Assembly: GCA_030077755.1 (NCBI GenBank) | Contig: JAQJZZ010000007.1 | Span: 2,046,001 to 2,110,000, forward strand | Source: Filosporella fistucella | Lineage: Eukaryota > Ascomycota > Leotiomycetes > Helotiales | Direction of reading: 5' to 3' | Length of the DNA stretch: 64,000 nt | Shown: positions 13,321 to 24,951 of the stretch, piece by piece | Layout: each line of letters opens with the position of its first letter | Position numbering within the stretch: the stretch's first letter is position 1 | Translations under genes and position numbers: made by a program | Notes under the pieces: generated by a model | Told to the model about the DNA's origin: nothing | What the model saw: only the letters and a program-made list of their open reading frames with translations | Databases searched by the model: none

Positions 13321-15146
13321 TTGCTATGAGTACGTAAAGAAATCGACCAATATTCCAACCGTACTACCATATATGTTTTCCCAAACTAGAACCATTGAAG
13401 GGACGTGTGGAGGGGATTTCCATGGATGTAAGAGGGAATTAAGAAACTGAGAGACAGGCTAGTGTTGATTAGTGTCGAATGGGCTCGAGTCGTAGGCGCT
13501 CAAGATTTGATATGTACGAAATAACAAGAATTGCAAGAAGTCAAGGAGCGATGCTAAAGTGTTGAAGTATAAAACCAAATTCTTGGACTTGAAACTCTCC
13601 AGTCTGAAATCAAATACGAGCTAAATGTCATTCTCATTCAAATTCACTTGCCTCACTCAATTTCAGTTTTGCAGACTATAGTATTTCGGTAGGTACACAA
13701 TGGACTCACCTTACACTTTCCCACCACATGACCCAGAAATATTTACAACTTCGAACGTTGAGCTCCCCCTTCTCGTTTCTCTTTCCCCTAAGACAACCTC
13801 AATCTGATGGTTTTGGTTCTTGAGGTGGGGTGGAAGTGACTTGGTGACTTTACTTGATGTGATACGACTTGAAGAGAACTTGTTCTCGGGGTTGAGATAA
13901 GGTGTCCTTCGCCTTTTCTACTCAGCTGCTGCATTAGGTTTTGTTCTCGCCATGATTAAATCTACCATTGCCGTCGTCGGAGGATGTTCCCTCCGTGAGC
14001 TGGATGGTGAGGTAGTGCGAGCTTATCTATCACTCCTACCCATCATCGGCATCGCAAGACCTTGAATTGCACCTGCCTAATACTACGCTCCCGCCGGCTT
14101 TAGTAATTGGGATTAATAGTCGGTCTCCCTTCCACTTCGCCCCCTTGAGGAGTAGATATGAGTGCTGCCTACAATTCACTAGATTTCTATTTCTCTCGAT
14201 ATTTCATCGCGATTCAAAAAGGCATTTGAAATTCTACCAAATCCTTTAAATAATATTTGGCTATCCCTCAAACTAAGTTTGGTGTGATTCATTATTCCCG
14301 AACGAATGGTAGGTACTCTAGAGGTCTTCCTCCGAGCTCTTGATAGTTTTGTAACCTCCTTTTCTGGGTGGGTTTTTTAGGTTGCTTAATTATGAATCAA
14401 GGTACATAGTGAAGAAGAGCACGATTTCTCCCCTCGATAATCAAGTAGCTTCCCCATTATCGATAGTGTAAGCTTCCGACTTTATTCTCAACTCTAGAAA
14501 GCGATAAAGTCCAATTGTGTTAATTTGGCTTGATGGCTTTAAGGTGGAGGTTGGCGGGTGGTTTATAAATTGATGGTGGGAAGGGCTACAAGTCTTCTGG
14601 GGTCATTTTTGTGCTGAATTATATCTTGGAGGAAGAAATGGGTAGAGAGAGAATCGTGTGTGATTTCTTTTGGAAGTCTAATCAAGAGGAGGGGATTTTG
14701 TGAGTTGAAGGTTATAGTACATGCTGTGGGGGGTACTAGTGCATGCTGCGAAAGTCTAAAGTTCTTCTGGACGTATATTTGCCCTTGCACGAATCAATAT
14801 TTGGTCATCATTGGCTACAAGGGTTCTATGCAACCTTCCCCGGGACAATTTGTGGACCTCATCTTATGAAGGGAGGCAGAGGACTTGAGAAGTTGTGTAT
14901 TGGACATCTATAAACGTATCGTTTCTACACGATGTCGTCTTGTAAGATCGGAGCAATGCCACTCTTCTTCAGTCTTGTAGGTCTCTGGACTAAAATGGTT
15001 GAACGGAGTTCGTTCTTTTGAACCCGGCTTTACTAGTCTAGCGTGTGTTGGACATTCATGAACATGTCAGATATGTACAATATCGTCTTGTACAACTCAG
15101 AACAATACGCCTCTCCCTTTTCACGCAGGTCTCTCTGAGACAAATT
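13321..15146. other. Intergenic region with an imperfect duplication
   Basis: No gene is recognised in this 1.8 kb. It is AT-rich, with short open frames of no visible family. An imperfect direct duplication with a period of about 150 bp occupies 14892-15140. Confidence 0.4.
14892..15140 (+). repeat. Imperfect direct repeat, two copies about 150 bp apart
   Basis: The stretches 14892-14990 and 15041-15140 align across about 100 bp. Shared words in the same order are TTGGACAT, TCGTCTTGTA, AGAACAAT/GAGCAATG and AGGTCTCT. The copies are diverged, many changes being C/T or A/G. It may be an old local duplication. Confidence 0.5.
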
Positions 15147-15593
15147 CTAAATGTCCCATTCAGATTCTACAGACAAGGATGTCTCTATTTTCAGATGATG
15201 TCTTCTAGCCAATTCTGATACTAAGAGATCTGAATTATTAGAGGTCAAGAGAGTCATACATTCTGTGTTGCACTCACCAAGTGTATCTATACCAGTTGAC
15301 ATGATCAACCCGAAATGGCTGCGGCCCTGGTGATTGTTCATGTGGAACTGGATGAACAACATCTCCTTTGCCAAGGTAGATTTCGACTTCTCCATGATCT
15401 CGGCCATCAGAATTCCAATGACGACGTTTCGCGACTGTGCCAGCCTCCAATGACAAATCTGAGCGAAGGCCAGGATTCTCAGGAGGCTTGCTTCCGCCAC
15501 GATGTCTAGCCATTCTGGGTTCTGCTTTCGATTCTCATTTTGATGAGAGGCTCTCGATATAACCAGGGAATGTGTGTGATTCTGATTCAGCAA
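15147..15593 (-). CDS. Hypothetical small protein (doubtful)
   Basis: An open frame of 148 residues starting with ATG at 15593. It has no recognised domain. A helix-like middle (around AEASLLRILAFAQICHW) and a charged C-terminus are visible. An overlapping minus frame at 15274-15513 (79 aa, beginning MARHRGGSKPPENPG) is equally protein-like, and at its end a GTGAGT donor and a TCTCTTAG acceptor suggest splicing. Only one of the two can be right; both may be chance. Confidence 0.25.
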   Translation of the reverse strand: MLNQNHTHSLVISRASHQNENRKQNPEWLDIVAEASLLRILAFAQICHWRLAQSRNVVIGILMAEIMEKSKSTLAKEMLFIQFHMNNHQGRSHFGLIMSTGIDTLGECNTECMTLLTSNNSDLLVSELARRHHLKIETSLSVESEWDI

Positions 15594-15856
15594 CTGCTGC
15601 GACCAATTTACGTATGTAGGTGTCTGTCAGAAGGAGTAAGATGTCCTTTTTTAAGAACAAAAAAAAAAGGGCTGAGTAAAGATAGAAAGGTAAATAACAA
15701 ATTCAAAGTTCGAAATATGGTTGTTGAATTCAGAGTTCTTCATTTGTCTACTGTAGCATGAAGGTGGTGCCAAGGTCACACTGCGCCCCACTTCACCCCG
15801 CCATGAGATTTATAAGCCGACTTGTAACAACAACCTAAGTTCAAACATCATACTAT

Positions 15857-16711
15857 TTGATGTATACAGCGAAAACTCTTGGATATCCCTGCTCGCGGTC
15901 AATGAACATGGCTGGAAGATCTGCTGTGGCTCGAAATGACAATGTGGAAGAAGATAATTGGCATAGTGTTGCAGACGCCAGGGAGAGGAAGAAAATTCAG
16001 GACAGATTGGCACAACGTGCAAGAAGTACGTACGAAATCCTCCCGAATCGTTGCCTAATTGATTAGAAGTTGAAGTTTCGAATATCGACTTGGTACTGAC
16101 AACCGAGAATAGGAAAGCGGTTGCGAGAAGCCAGAAATAATTCAGCCCTCACACCGTACACATATGGCAATACCACTCTATCAAGTGATAATGCCTACTT
16201 TCCAATAACCAATAAAACATATTCAATATCTCAAGCTGATAGCTCGATAACAAGTTTGTCAGCGTTACCTGAGACTAGCTTTGTAGCGGCCACTTCAGCA
16301 TGCAACACATCTGCCCGTATTCAATCAATCTGCCCGAGCTACGATTTGAATTATCCTCTCACAGTAATGGGAGCTCTTTACATAAATGGCCGTATTCTTG
16401 GCCTCATGACATGTATCACCTATCCATCAAAGTCTTCCCCTGCTTCCTCAGAAGTGCCGCCACCACTTCAACCAACACCTATTCAACTCAACACGCTTCA
16501 CTCGACAGGTATCGACCGTTTTCCATTTCCGAGAATGAGAGATAATCTCATTAGTTTGACATCTGTCATTAACGAAGAAGAACTCACGGCTGATTTATTC
16601 ACAATGCCGAGTTTTGAGATAAAGATTGGTGGCGCGCCTTGGGATCCAGCGGCGTGGAAGATTGAGAAGCCTTTTGCTGAGAAGTGGGGCTTCCTGTTTT
16701 GTGAAGCTTGA
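15857..16711 (+). CDS. bZIP-like DUF3425 protein, probable transcription factor
   Basis: Two exons, 15857-16025 and 16113-16711, with a GTACGT donor and GAATAG acceptor, give up to 255 residues. The basic region DARERKKIQDRLAQRARRKRLRE is reconstructed exactly across the intron. It is the typical DNA-contact stretch of the fungal bZIP/DUF3425 proteins that often regulate secondary metabolism or local clusters. No leucine zipper follows. The C-terminal half has the DUF3425 features: PLQLNTLHSTGIDRFPFPRMRDN, the EEELTADLF block and a terminal GGAPWDPAAWKIEKPF...KWGF region. In-frame ATGs at 15857, 15860, 15902 and 15908 are all possible; 15902 is the more family-like start. It converges on the alpha/beta hydrolase gene. 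Its target is unknown. Confidence 0.85.
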
Positions 16712-16927
16712 TATCACTTATTGAGCTTGTGCATGAGATCGGATATCACATGTATGAGTAGCTATATGATAGTGCTTGTGTCCAAATTCTCGCTCCGAAT
16801 GAGGAGGGTGACTTCGCTGGGATTGAGAGCATACATCAAAAATCATATTTCCGGAAATTTCGCTTCACAAAAGCTAAATGGGCACAGAATCCACCACAAG
16901 AAGCTCTTTTATCATCGGAGAAGAACA

Positions 16928-17779
16928 TCACTCGGTCTTCTTCACAACATCCAGAATCCAGTCGATGACTTTTTTCTCCTCTGCAACCATCGGACAATGA
17001 TCTGCCTCAATAGAGGTCAAATCAACCTTCCTTCCACTCACTTTCTCAATGAGCTCAATACCAGCCCTCTGATTCGCAGGAGGAATACATCTATCTCTCT
17101 CACACAGGAGATACGAAACAGGAATATGCTCATAGCCAGCATACGTCAAATTACCTCCAAAACTTACCGCCGATTGTCTGGGCATCTTTCGAATCCAAGT
17201 TTCACCCTCAGAGGGAGGGAGATCAGAAAATGAGATGGCTGCTGCTTCGACAGTATGATCGTTGACCATCCAGCCATATTCCTATGCTTTGTTAATAGTC
17301 TGGTGGGAAAGGGGGATTGGAAAATGTACATCAATCGTCATATCAATCTTATTCTCCGCTGGTACAGCAGCCATGAACTCAGCAGCGTTTGTCCCAACAG
17401 CAGCAATAATAGCACTAATATACGCCAATCTGACCACTCCCCCCTTCTTCCCCTGCTTCTGTCTCTCCTCTTTCCCAAATCCCTTCACGCTTTCAGTAGT
17501 AGGTAACCCACCATACGAATGGGCGATAATCATCACATCTTCGCCTTCATCTACACGTTTCGAGATCTCGGCTGCGATGAATGCAGCATCGTCGTACATA
17601 CTCGGAGGAGCATGCGTCATGAGTGGTGGAGAGGAAGCATTTGCTTCTGGACCAGCGCCTGCGGATGGGAGATGGAGAGATGTGATGCGGTAGCCTGCGA
17701 GGGATACGGCGTCGGTGACTGGGTTGTAGAATTCTGGGAGGCCGAATGCACCTGGGATGAGGAGGATTGAGGGAGACAT
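16928..17779 (-). CDS. Alpha/beta hydrolase, probable esterase-like
   Basis: Two exons, 17779-17330 and 17281-16928, joined across a 48-nt intron (GTACAT donor, ATTAAC branch, CATAG acceptor), give 267 residues. No signal peptide is seen, so it is probably cytosolic. The oxyanion region reads LIPGAFGLPEFY. The nucleophile elbow is AHSYGG with Ser at about 88. The acid is the Asp in LLCERDRCIPP and the histidine lies in EADHCPM. This is the compact fungal alpha/beta hydrolase type related to AB hydrolase-1 proteins of secondary metabolism. Its substrate cannot be told. ATG at 17779 is preferred over 17845 because the core strand starts right after it. It may share a local role with the convergent DUF3425 gene, but that is only positional. 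Confidence 0.85.
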
Positions 17780-18710
17780 CTTGGTGAAAATAAGTATATG
17801 AATTTGTAAAGAGATAGAGTTTGGATCAGTATTTCTTGCAAACAACGAAAGTGTCCGATATCCTTTCCAAGATGGTTTTCGAAACTTGTCTGAGATAATA
17901 AAAACTTAGATACCAAGAGAATTCTCCCCCTATTTATCCCTCAACTTCCCTCCTTCAGACGCCTCCTTGATTTCATCCACGCCATCACTCATAACTACAT
18001 ATAATCACCATTCTGACATCGCCAACCAATAATCTATCTTCTGACAGTCAGAAAAGTGGGGCTTCTTACATCTACCCGAGGTGAGCGAATACTCGTATCG
18101 AAATGATTACCAAAGATGCAGATGTTGGATAGATAAATGCCGAGTCGGTGCGGTATTGTACCGATTATTTAGGGCAATCTTGAGGGTTAGAAAGATTCCT
18201 GGGGTTTGAACTTGCTTGTTTGAGAAATTTGTGTCATATGCAATTGTATGTTAGGCTGGGAATGGGTATTTTGAATGATGTATTGCGATGATATTGATAT
18301 ATCAATTATGAATCTTAAATAGAATTCATGCTGAATAAAGTATGAAAGAATAATTAAATCATAAATGTTCTATGGAAAGTCTTTAATGGTTGGATTGATG
18401 AGCTCGGGATATGGCATATATTTACGCATGGATGATTAGTACCCCACAAAGCTATCACCAAGTACTAGAGAGGTTCATGAAAGACTCTGAGTTTGTATAA
18501 AGAATGAATGTTCATCAATTCTTCTTCATCATATCTAATATTCATATCACATAAATATACCCTTATCCCCTCTCAAACCCCAAACCCGAAGAAAGATAAA
18601 GAAAACTCAGAGACCTGCTCATCTCAACATCAAGATATAACAAAAACGCCAGCAGTAAACCTTTCCTTTTCTATCCACTGTCCACCTCAACCTCATCTAC
18701 ATTCACACAC
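17780..18710. other. Intergenic region
   Basis: Promoter of the hydrolase and 3' flank of the proline-rich gene. AT-rich; nothing else is recognised. Confidence 0.4.
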
Positions 18711-20967
18711 CTAAACAAAAAATCTCCTCATCCTCTTCGCTCCAGCTGGGCCAGGTACGACGCTATCCTCTTTCTCACCTGCATCTTCACCTTCTTTCTT
18801 CGGTGCTGTGGCTGGTGCCGCTGCTGGTGCAGTCCCGTTATTCGCTGTACCTGGCTGAACAGCAGGTGGTGGAGGAGGCGGCGGTGTGGCTTTTGCTGGT
18901 GGTGGTGGTGCGGCGGAATTGCTTGCTGGAGGTGGAGGTGGAGGAGGGCTAGCTTTTGCTGGTGGTGGAGGAGCATTGGATGGTGGAGGAGGAGGATTAC
19001 CCTTTGCAGGATCTGGTTTTGTCTCGTTGGCTGCTGCTTTTGGAGGCTCTAAAGCTGCTGGTGGTGGGGGAGGAGTTGCTTTTGGTGGTGGGGGTGGTGC
19101 GTTTGAGGGTGGTGGTGGAGGGGTCGCCTTTGCTGCTGGGTTATCTTTTGCTGGGTCTGGTTTTGTTCCATTGTTTGGAGGAGGAGGTGGTGGTGGTGGA
19201 GTACCTTTTGCACCAGGTCCCTCCTTAGCTGGATCAGGCTTCGTGCCGTTGTTTGGAGGCGGTGGTGGGGGAGGAGTATTTGTCCCCTTTGCTGCTGGAC
19301 CATCTTTAGCTGGGTCTGGTTTTGTTCCATTACCTGGAGGTGGTGGTGGTGGTGGGGGAGCACCCTTTGCACCAGGTCCCTCCTTAGCTGGGTCTGGTTT
19401 TGTTCCATTGCCAGCAGGTGGTGGTGGTGGAGGGGGAGGAGTATTCGTCCCCTTAGCACCAGGTCCTTCCTTTGCAGGGTCTGGTTTTGTACCGTTGTTT
19501 GGAGGAGGTGGTGGTGGAGCACCCTTTGCACCAGGGCCGTCTTTGGCTGGATCTGGTTTTGTTCCATTTCCAGGAGCCCCGGGAGGAGGTGGTGGGGTAT
19601 TTGTCCCTTTTGCACCAGGACCGCCTTTAGCTGGGTCTGGCTTCGTCTCATTTCCAGCCTTCTTAGGAGGTTCCAAAGCCGGTGGCGGAGGAGGAGTTCC
19701 AGTCCCTGCTACTTTCGGAGGCTCAATAGCAGTTCCATTCTGTGCTCCCGGTGGTTTAGCAGGCTTCCCTGTTCCTTGAGCGGCACCAGCTTTCTTGGTC
19801 CTGGATGCTTTAGCTGGCTTACCAGATACTGTGCCGTTTAATGCTGTTGGAGGCTGGAGTTCAGTAGAGCTGGAATTGGAAGAAACTGTGGTGTTGCTAA
19901 TGATTGTGGCAGTTCCGTTGGAGATACCTGGAATAGCGGTAGCTTTTGCTCCTTCTGTCAAGGTGATTGTCGATGTGACTGTTTGTGGTGGGGTAGAGAC
20001 AATTGAGGTCACATTTTGGCCGGCTACGAGCTGAGTCACTGTTGTGGTCTGACCTGGTTGGGTCAATTGAATGATGATAACCTGAACAGATGAAGATGAA
20101 GATGATGAAGATGAGGAACTGGATGAAGAGCTTGACGAGGAAGATCCAGAATTGCCATTTCCACTTGATCCTGCTGAGTTCGAAGACTCGGAGGATCCGC
20201 TTGTCCCAGATGAGCTTCCAGATCCGGGGGGAATCACTGCCGGTGGTGGTGGAGCAGGAGGACTAGCTTTTGGGGGTTGTACCGGAGATGCTATTGGAGC
20301 AGGTGGTTGTTGAATTATGACACCCGCTCCCGAGTTCGACGAAGAAGAGCTACCCGAATTCGAAGAGGACGAAGATTCAGAGTTCGAGGATCCAGCATTT
20401 CCTGGGTTTGCAGCAGGTGGGGGTGGTGCTTGAACAGTAACTGTGCTAACTTTTGCAGGAGGTGGCGGTGGTGGTGCAGGACTGGCCTGAACAGTAACTG
20501 TAACTTGTGCAGGGGGTGGTGGTGGTGGAGCTCCGCTAGCTTTGATTGTCTCTGTGACAGTAACTACCCCTCCTGCAACTCCAGGTGCCTGAGCAGGAGG
20601 TGCTTGAACAGTCACTGTAGATGTAACCTTCTCGGTAATCTTCTCGGTGACTGTGATTGTGGTGACAGGAAGACATGAAGTTGGTACTGGAGCTGCTGCT
20701 GCCTTTGCTTGTGGTGATAAACTTGTGCTTGCAACCCCTTTCACACCTTTGCCCTCTCCCTCGGGTGCTCCATTGACTATCCGAGCATCTCCAAGTCCAC
20801 CAAGATTTATAACATTGCGTTTAAGTTGATGTCTAGAATCTATTAGTTCACGATCACAACTGCGGATTGCGAACTTACTCATCTCCCTGAGATGATTCTA
20901 TTGGTCCAGCAACAACGATAGAGGAAAAAAGAGCGGCAAGCGCTAAGAATCGAACGTCAGACCGCAT
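18711..20967 (-). CDS. Secreted proline/serine-rich repeat protein, probable cell-wall or extracellular
   Basis: Two exons, 20967-20879 and 20832-18711, with a GTAAGT donor and CTAG acceptor after ATTCTAG, give 736 residues. The first exon supplies a signal peptide (MRSDVRFLALAALFSSIVVAG). The sequence LKR just after it is a likely Kex2 site. Then come Thr/Val repeats of the type TVTVQA alternating with polyproline, and a Ser-only tract near 20080-20140. A repeat block with units starting N-G-T-K-P-D-P-A-K and ending in runs of 5-8 prolines follows. Almost every unit carries an N-glycosylation sequon (NGT or NET). The C-terminus ends KRMRRFFV with no GPI signal. No enzymatic domain is visible. 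An extracellular, O- and N-glycosylated structural role is inferred. Confidence 0.8.
18998..19655 (-). repeat. Coding tandem repeats: sequon, KPDPAK, polyproline
   Basis: Eight units of N-[GE]-T-K-P-D-P-A-K, seven of them near-tandem with about 24-29 residues per unit. Units alternate between a longer form containing GTNT before the prolines and a shorter form without it, which suggests expansion by two-unit blocks. On the other strand the repeats make a long glycine-rich open frame that is an artefact. Confidence 0.85.
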
Positions 20968-22486
20968 GCTGAGGAGATATAAAAGAAATTAAGGAGAGTT
21001 GATATCAAATCAAGTAAAGGACAGTAGAGAATGAAGAGGACGCACAATGATGCTGAGTAGAAACTAAAGGATAACTTTGAACCTTATAAGAAGATGAATC
21101 CGAATAGTTACTACCCCTCAATGTATCAGCCTCAACCAACTTCGAACATGGTTAAAAATAAGGTCAACCAAACGGAAGACTTTGAATCCGGAAAGATTCT
21201 GAGCTTGACTGCCAGTCTGATTCATAGGATGCCCAGAGCATACTAACTCCAACTCGGGTATCTACTGCGGACGATCATGCAGATGAAACGATGATTTTTG
21301 AGGGGATAAGGTGTGATGGACTGTAATCTGACAATCGGACGGAGAGGCTGTGCAGCTTCATATCATGAACCGTGTGTTAATCAAGGATGATCGACGGATC
21401 TTACTGGAGATTTCAGAAGAAGGTTATTTTGTGCATGGATCATCTAGCAGAAATAGAACCGGTTCAGGTTGCGAGTGGTCCGGACTGGGGGAAAAACAAA
21501 CGGGCCTGTTTAGGAGGTTTGGACTGGGTCGCATTCGGAGGAACGCTTGTATGACAAACCGAACATGAGCTAGAAGATATTTGCTTGGAAGGGGCTATGT
21601 TCGAAAGGCTGGGATTCTCAAGCAAAGAAGAAAAGCTCATATGAAGATAGAAAATCATTATTACAGTTGATATTTTATCAATAGAGATGCTTCCTGAAAG
21701 CTACAGTACTTGACATGTTTCGAAACATGTGAGAGGATATTTATATCTCGCATAGAAACTTTCCAAGTTTGACTTCCCCAAAGTGTCAATCAGTGATGAC
21801 AAGAAACCAAAGTAAAAACGTAGAACAGATGAAAGAGCGGTACGAGAAACCAGAAAGCAAGAAAGATAGAACACGGAAGCTATTGCCGACGTCGATACAA
21901 GCTCCAAACTTTGAGTTTGGCGTCTCGATCCTCCCGCCAAGGCGGTCTTGTAACACGCGCTAGAAGCTCAGAAAAGCGAAGCGAGCGATCATGGCACAAT
22001 GATGCGAAGAAGTTCGAGCGTGAGATGTATCAGATGAAAATCCTCCAGTCAAGATCCAGAGGATTGTCGTGATGTGCTGTTGGGATGAATACGCTTATTT
22101 TTTTGCGGCTGGGGACATGCTGTTTTGAATCAATCGTAAAACAATGCACAGCCTCGATATCCTCAGCTTCATGCTGATGCCCTGGAAACAGATTAATTGT
22201 TTGATGACATATGGAAGGAGTGAGAATTGAGGGATATATTTTGTCGAGATGTAGGATGAACTTGGATGAACTTGTTTTGTTGGAACGGACGAAAATGCAG
22301 TTCTACAGATATCAATCGCTACGAACGTAATGGTAGGGGTGATGTCATGTGATTTCCACGTGACTGGATAAAGTAATTGTCTAGAAACAGGCCATCTGAA
22401 GGTTCTACTATCTCCTGAAAGGAATGGGGTATTTAATCCGCGCTAGATAATACTCGAAACATCTCAAGTATCATTTCACGCCTGCT
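20968..22486. other. Intergenic region
   Basis: Promoter of the proline-rich protein gene and 3' flank of the transporter. Small open frames are short and without family resemblance. One CACGTG occurs near 22358. Nothing else is recognised. Confidence 0.4.
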
Positions 22487-24951
22487 TTACACCTGAGCAT
22501 GCTTCACGTCCTTGACCCCTCCTTTCACCTGTACAACGAGATGCATCTGTTCCTCAGCAACAGTGACAGTCTTGGACCATCTCCAAGCTGGTATCTTACG
22601 TTCGTACAACTCATCGATTTCGGCTGCAGAGCGGCTACACAGAGTTAGGACTACATTCAATTGATTTGCTGATGATGACCTACCCCTTGGTTTCAGGGAG
22701 ATACATCCACATGATGATACAGATGGGTACTGAAAATGCTCCGTATACAAAACCAGTCTTGAGACTGAGTGAGAGAAGCATTGGTGGAGTGGCATAGCTG
22801 TTGATGATTAGCTGGGATATTGCCGTTTGGCTGTAGGGTTGGCATACCAAGTGGCGATACCCATGATTGAGTTGGCCAAGAAGGTGACTGGGCCGGTTTT
22901 GACTGTACAAAAATTAGCTGCTAGAATCTACCAAGGTACTCATGCATGATTTAAGATGAGAGAGCTTACCTCGGAGCAAAGCATAAGGAAGCTCAGCCGA
23001 GTAGAGGTAATAGGACATAGCGATAAGCTGGAATGAAAATGTCCAGAAGCAGCAAATAACCAACTTGAGCAAAATTATTAGCACAGATGGGTATGGTTCC
23101 ATAATCCAAGGAACTTACCAAAGCAGTACCGGCAGCGGCGTTTCCACTTGTTGCTCCTGACCAGTGTAGACCGCCAACAATGAAGAGGATCAAACAGACG
23201 AATGTCTGACACCCATTGATGACATTACGACGGCCAACCTTGTCAGTAGAGAGGGACCATATCATAACAGCAAGGAGGTTACAGCAGCTGCAGTAACATT
23301 AATAATATACAGGGAAGCGATTTGATTCCAACTTACGAAAGAATGACTGTCCCCAGGAATGGATCTTCTAGACCAGCCAGGTCAAAAAAGTCTGTGATAT
23401 TAGTAACCTGTTGTAGCAGAATAACGAGAAGGTTATGACGTACATGTCGAGTATGTGCTGATTATAGCAAGGCCAGCGAGTTGCTGTGAGATGGCGAGGA
23501 CCATTACAGTGAGTGTACGTTTCTACCCCCAATTATCAGTACAGTACTTCCAGTTCGAAGGGAATTGAGAAGCATACCAGATTCAGCCCTTTGAAGATAT
23601 GGATATACTTCGGTTTATCCTCAAGCTGTGTCATCTCATGCTCGATTGTTCGTGCAATAATCCCGTATTCCTCTTCGAAATCGTATCCATCGATGCCACC
23701 ATACAGCTGCCTCAAACTCTTCATTGCTTTCTCCTTGTCACCACGACGAGCATAGAACCAGGGTGACTCTGGAACGAAGACCCAGAAAATAATCATTATG
23801 CCGATGGGTGCCCAGAGAATTCGCATTGCCAATAGGTAATTATCGGGATGCTTTTGGTTCAACTGCTGCATCATGACAGCGACGACGATACCACCGATGT
23901 TACTCCTAACGACAGCATCAGCTAGAGAATCGAAGCAGGGATACAAATTTCTCGAAGAATAGAAACATACCAAACCGCCTGAAAAGTGACCATACCGCCT
24001 CGGATTCTATTCGGACAGATTTCCATGATGTATACCTGACAAGTGATCCTGCACGATCAGCGATGTGGCAGAAGGGTGGTTGAGTCGAAGGCAAACATAC
24101 TGAAGAACACCGATACCCGCGCCATTGCAAAGTTTTGCGAGAGCCTGGATATATGTCAGCACTTATATGGATGAAGAGTCGTAAGTGAAAAGTCTCTTAC
24201 CCAAACAGCTGGGGTCTTGGCCGTGTTGAGGAACACGCAGCCCTGAAGATATTAGCTTATTTCGCAGTACGATTCTTCTTTTGTCTAGACACTTACAATA
24301 ACGAGCCATGCCCATGCAAGGTAAAATGATGCCTTGCGACCGAAACGATCCGCGAACCTGGTAGAATTAGACCTCTCACTCTGATTATAATCTGAAGGCA
24401 GAGTAGGATTCATACCAAGAGATGTGTGTGAATGTCACAATCTGACCGACGTTCTGCGATTATCAGCATACGACTCCGTATCGAATGAAGCTCCGTACCA
24501 AAAGAGCACTCCAGGTCGACACTAAATAATGTTAGCGTTGAAAACTCCGGACGATGCAAGACTCTTACGCCATGTAGGATCAAGTGCCCTCACACCTGCA
24601 CCACCAGTAGTACCAAACTGCTTGATGAAGCCTTTGTTTGCGACAACACTTCCTCCAGCACCGAGCTACATCCAATATTTCAGCTTTGATAATGAACCAC
24701 AGCGATGGAATCCAACACACCTCAAAACCTTCGCAAACATAACCAGTATACACAGCGAGTGCAATGAGTACAGTCCGTCTGAAAACCCACACGGTGCGAG
24801 GAATAGATAACTCATCATATCTCGACTTGACAAGTCCATAGCTATCATACCCATCTACTTTCGCTCTTGCTACATCGTCATCATTCGTCTGTCTTTCTTC
24901 AAGATGAAGCTCCTGCGGCTTCTCAGATTGGCCTGTCACCCGTTCGGCCAT
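22487..24951 (-). CDS. MFS sugar transporter (sugar porter family)
   Basis: Proton-coupled sugar uptake permease of the plasma membrane, Sugar_tr family. Sixteen exons are read: 24951-24721, 24665-24569, 24521-24499, 24453-24416, 24357-24297, 24242-24201, 24144-24101, 24048-23971, 23905-23578, 23522-23444, 23391-23337, 23287-23119, 23063-22970, 22902-22848, 22797-22684 and 22634-22487. They join in frame to 551 residues. Family signatures are ADRFGRKAS after TM2, ICPNRIRGG, VPESPWFYARRGD, STDKVGRRN and PETKGRSAAEIDELYERKIPAW. The last is typical of the alpha-glucoside/hexose permease branch. The gene lies divergent to a GH78 rhamnosidase, so rhamnose or a rhamnoside is a plausible substrate. 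The transported sugar cannot be read from sequence. Confidence 0.92.

Noticed and set aside
18886..19779. 297-residue glycine-rich open frame on the plus strand
   Set aside because: It is the mirror of the polyproline repeats on the minus strand, which has a signal-peptide exon and proper splice sites.
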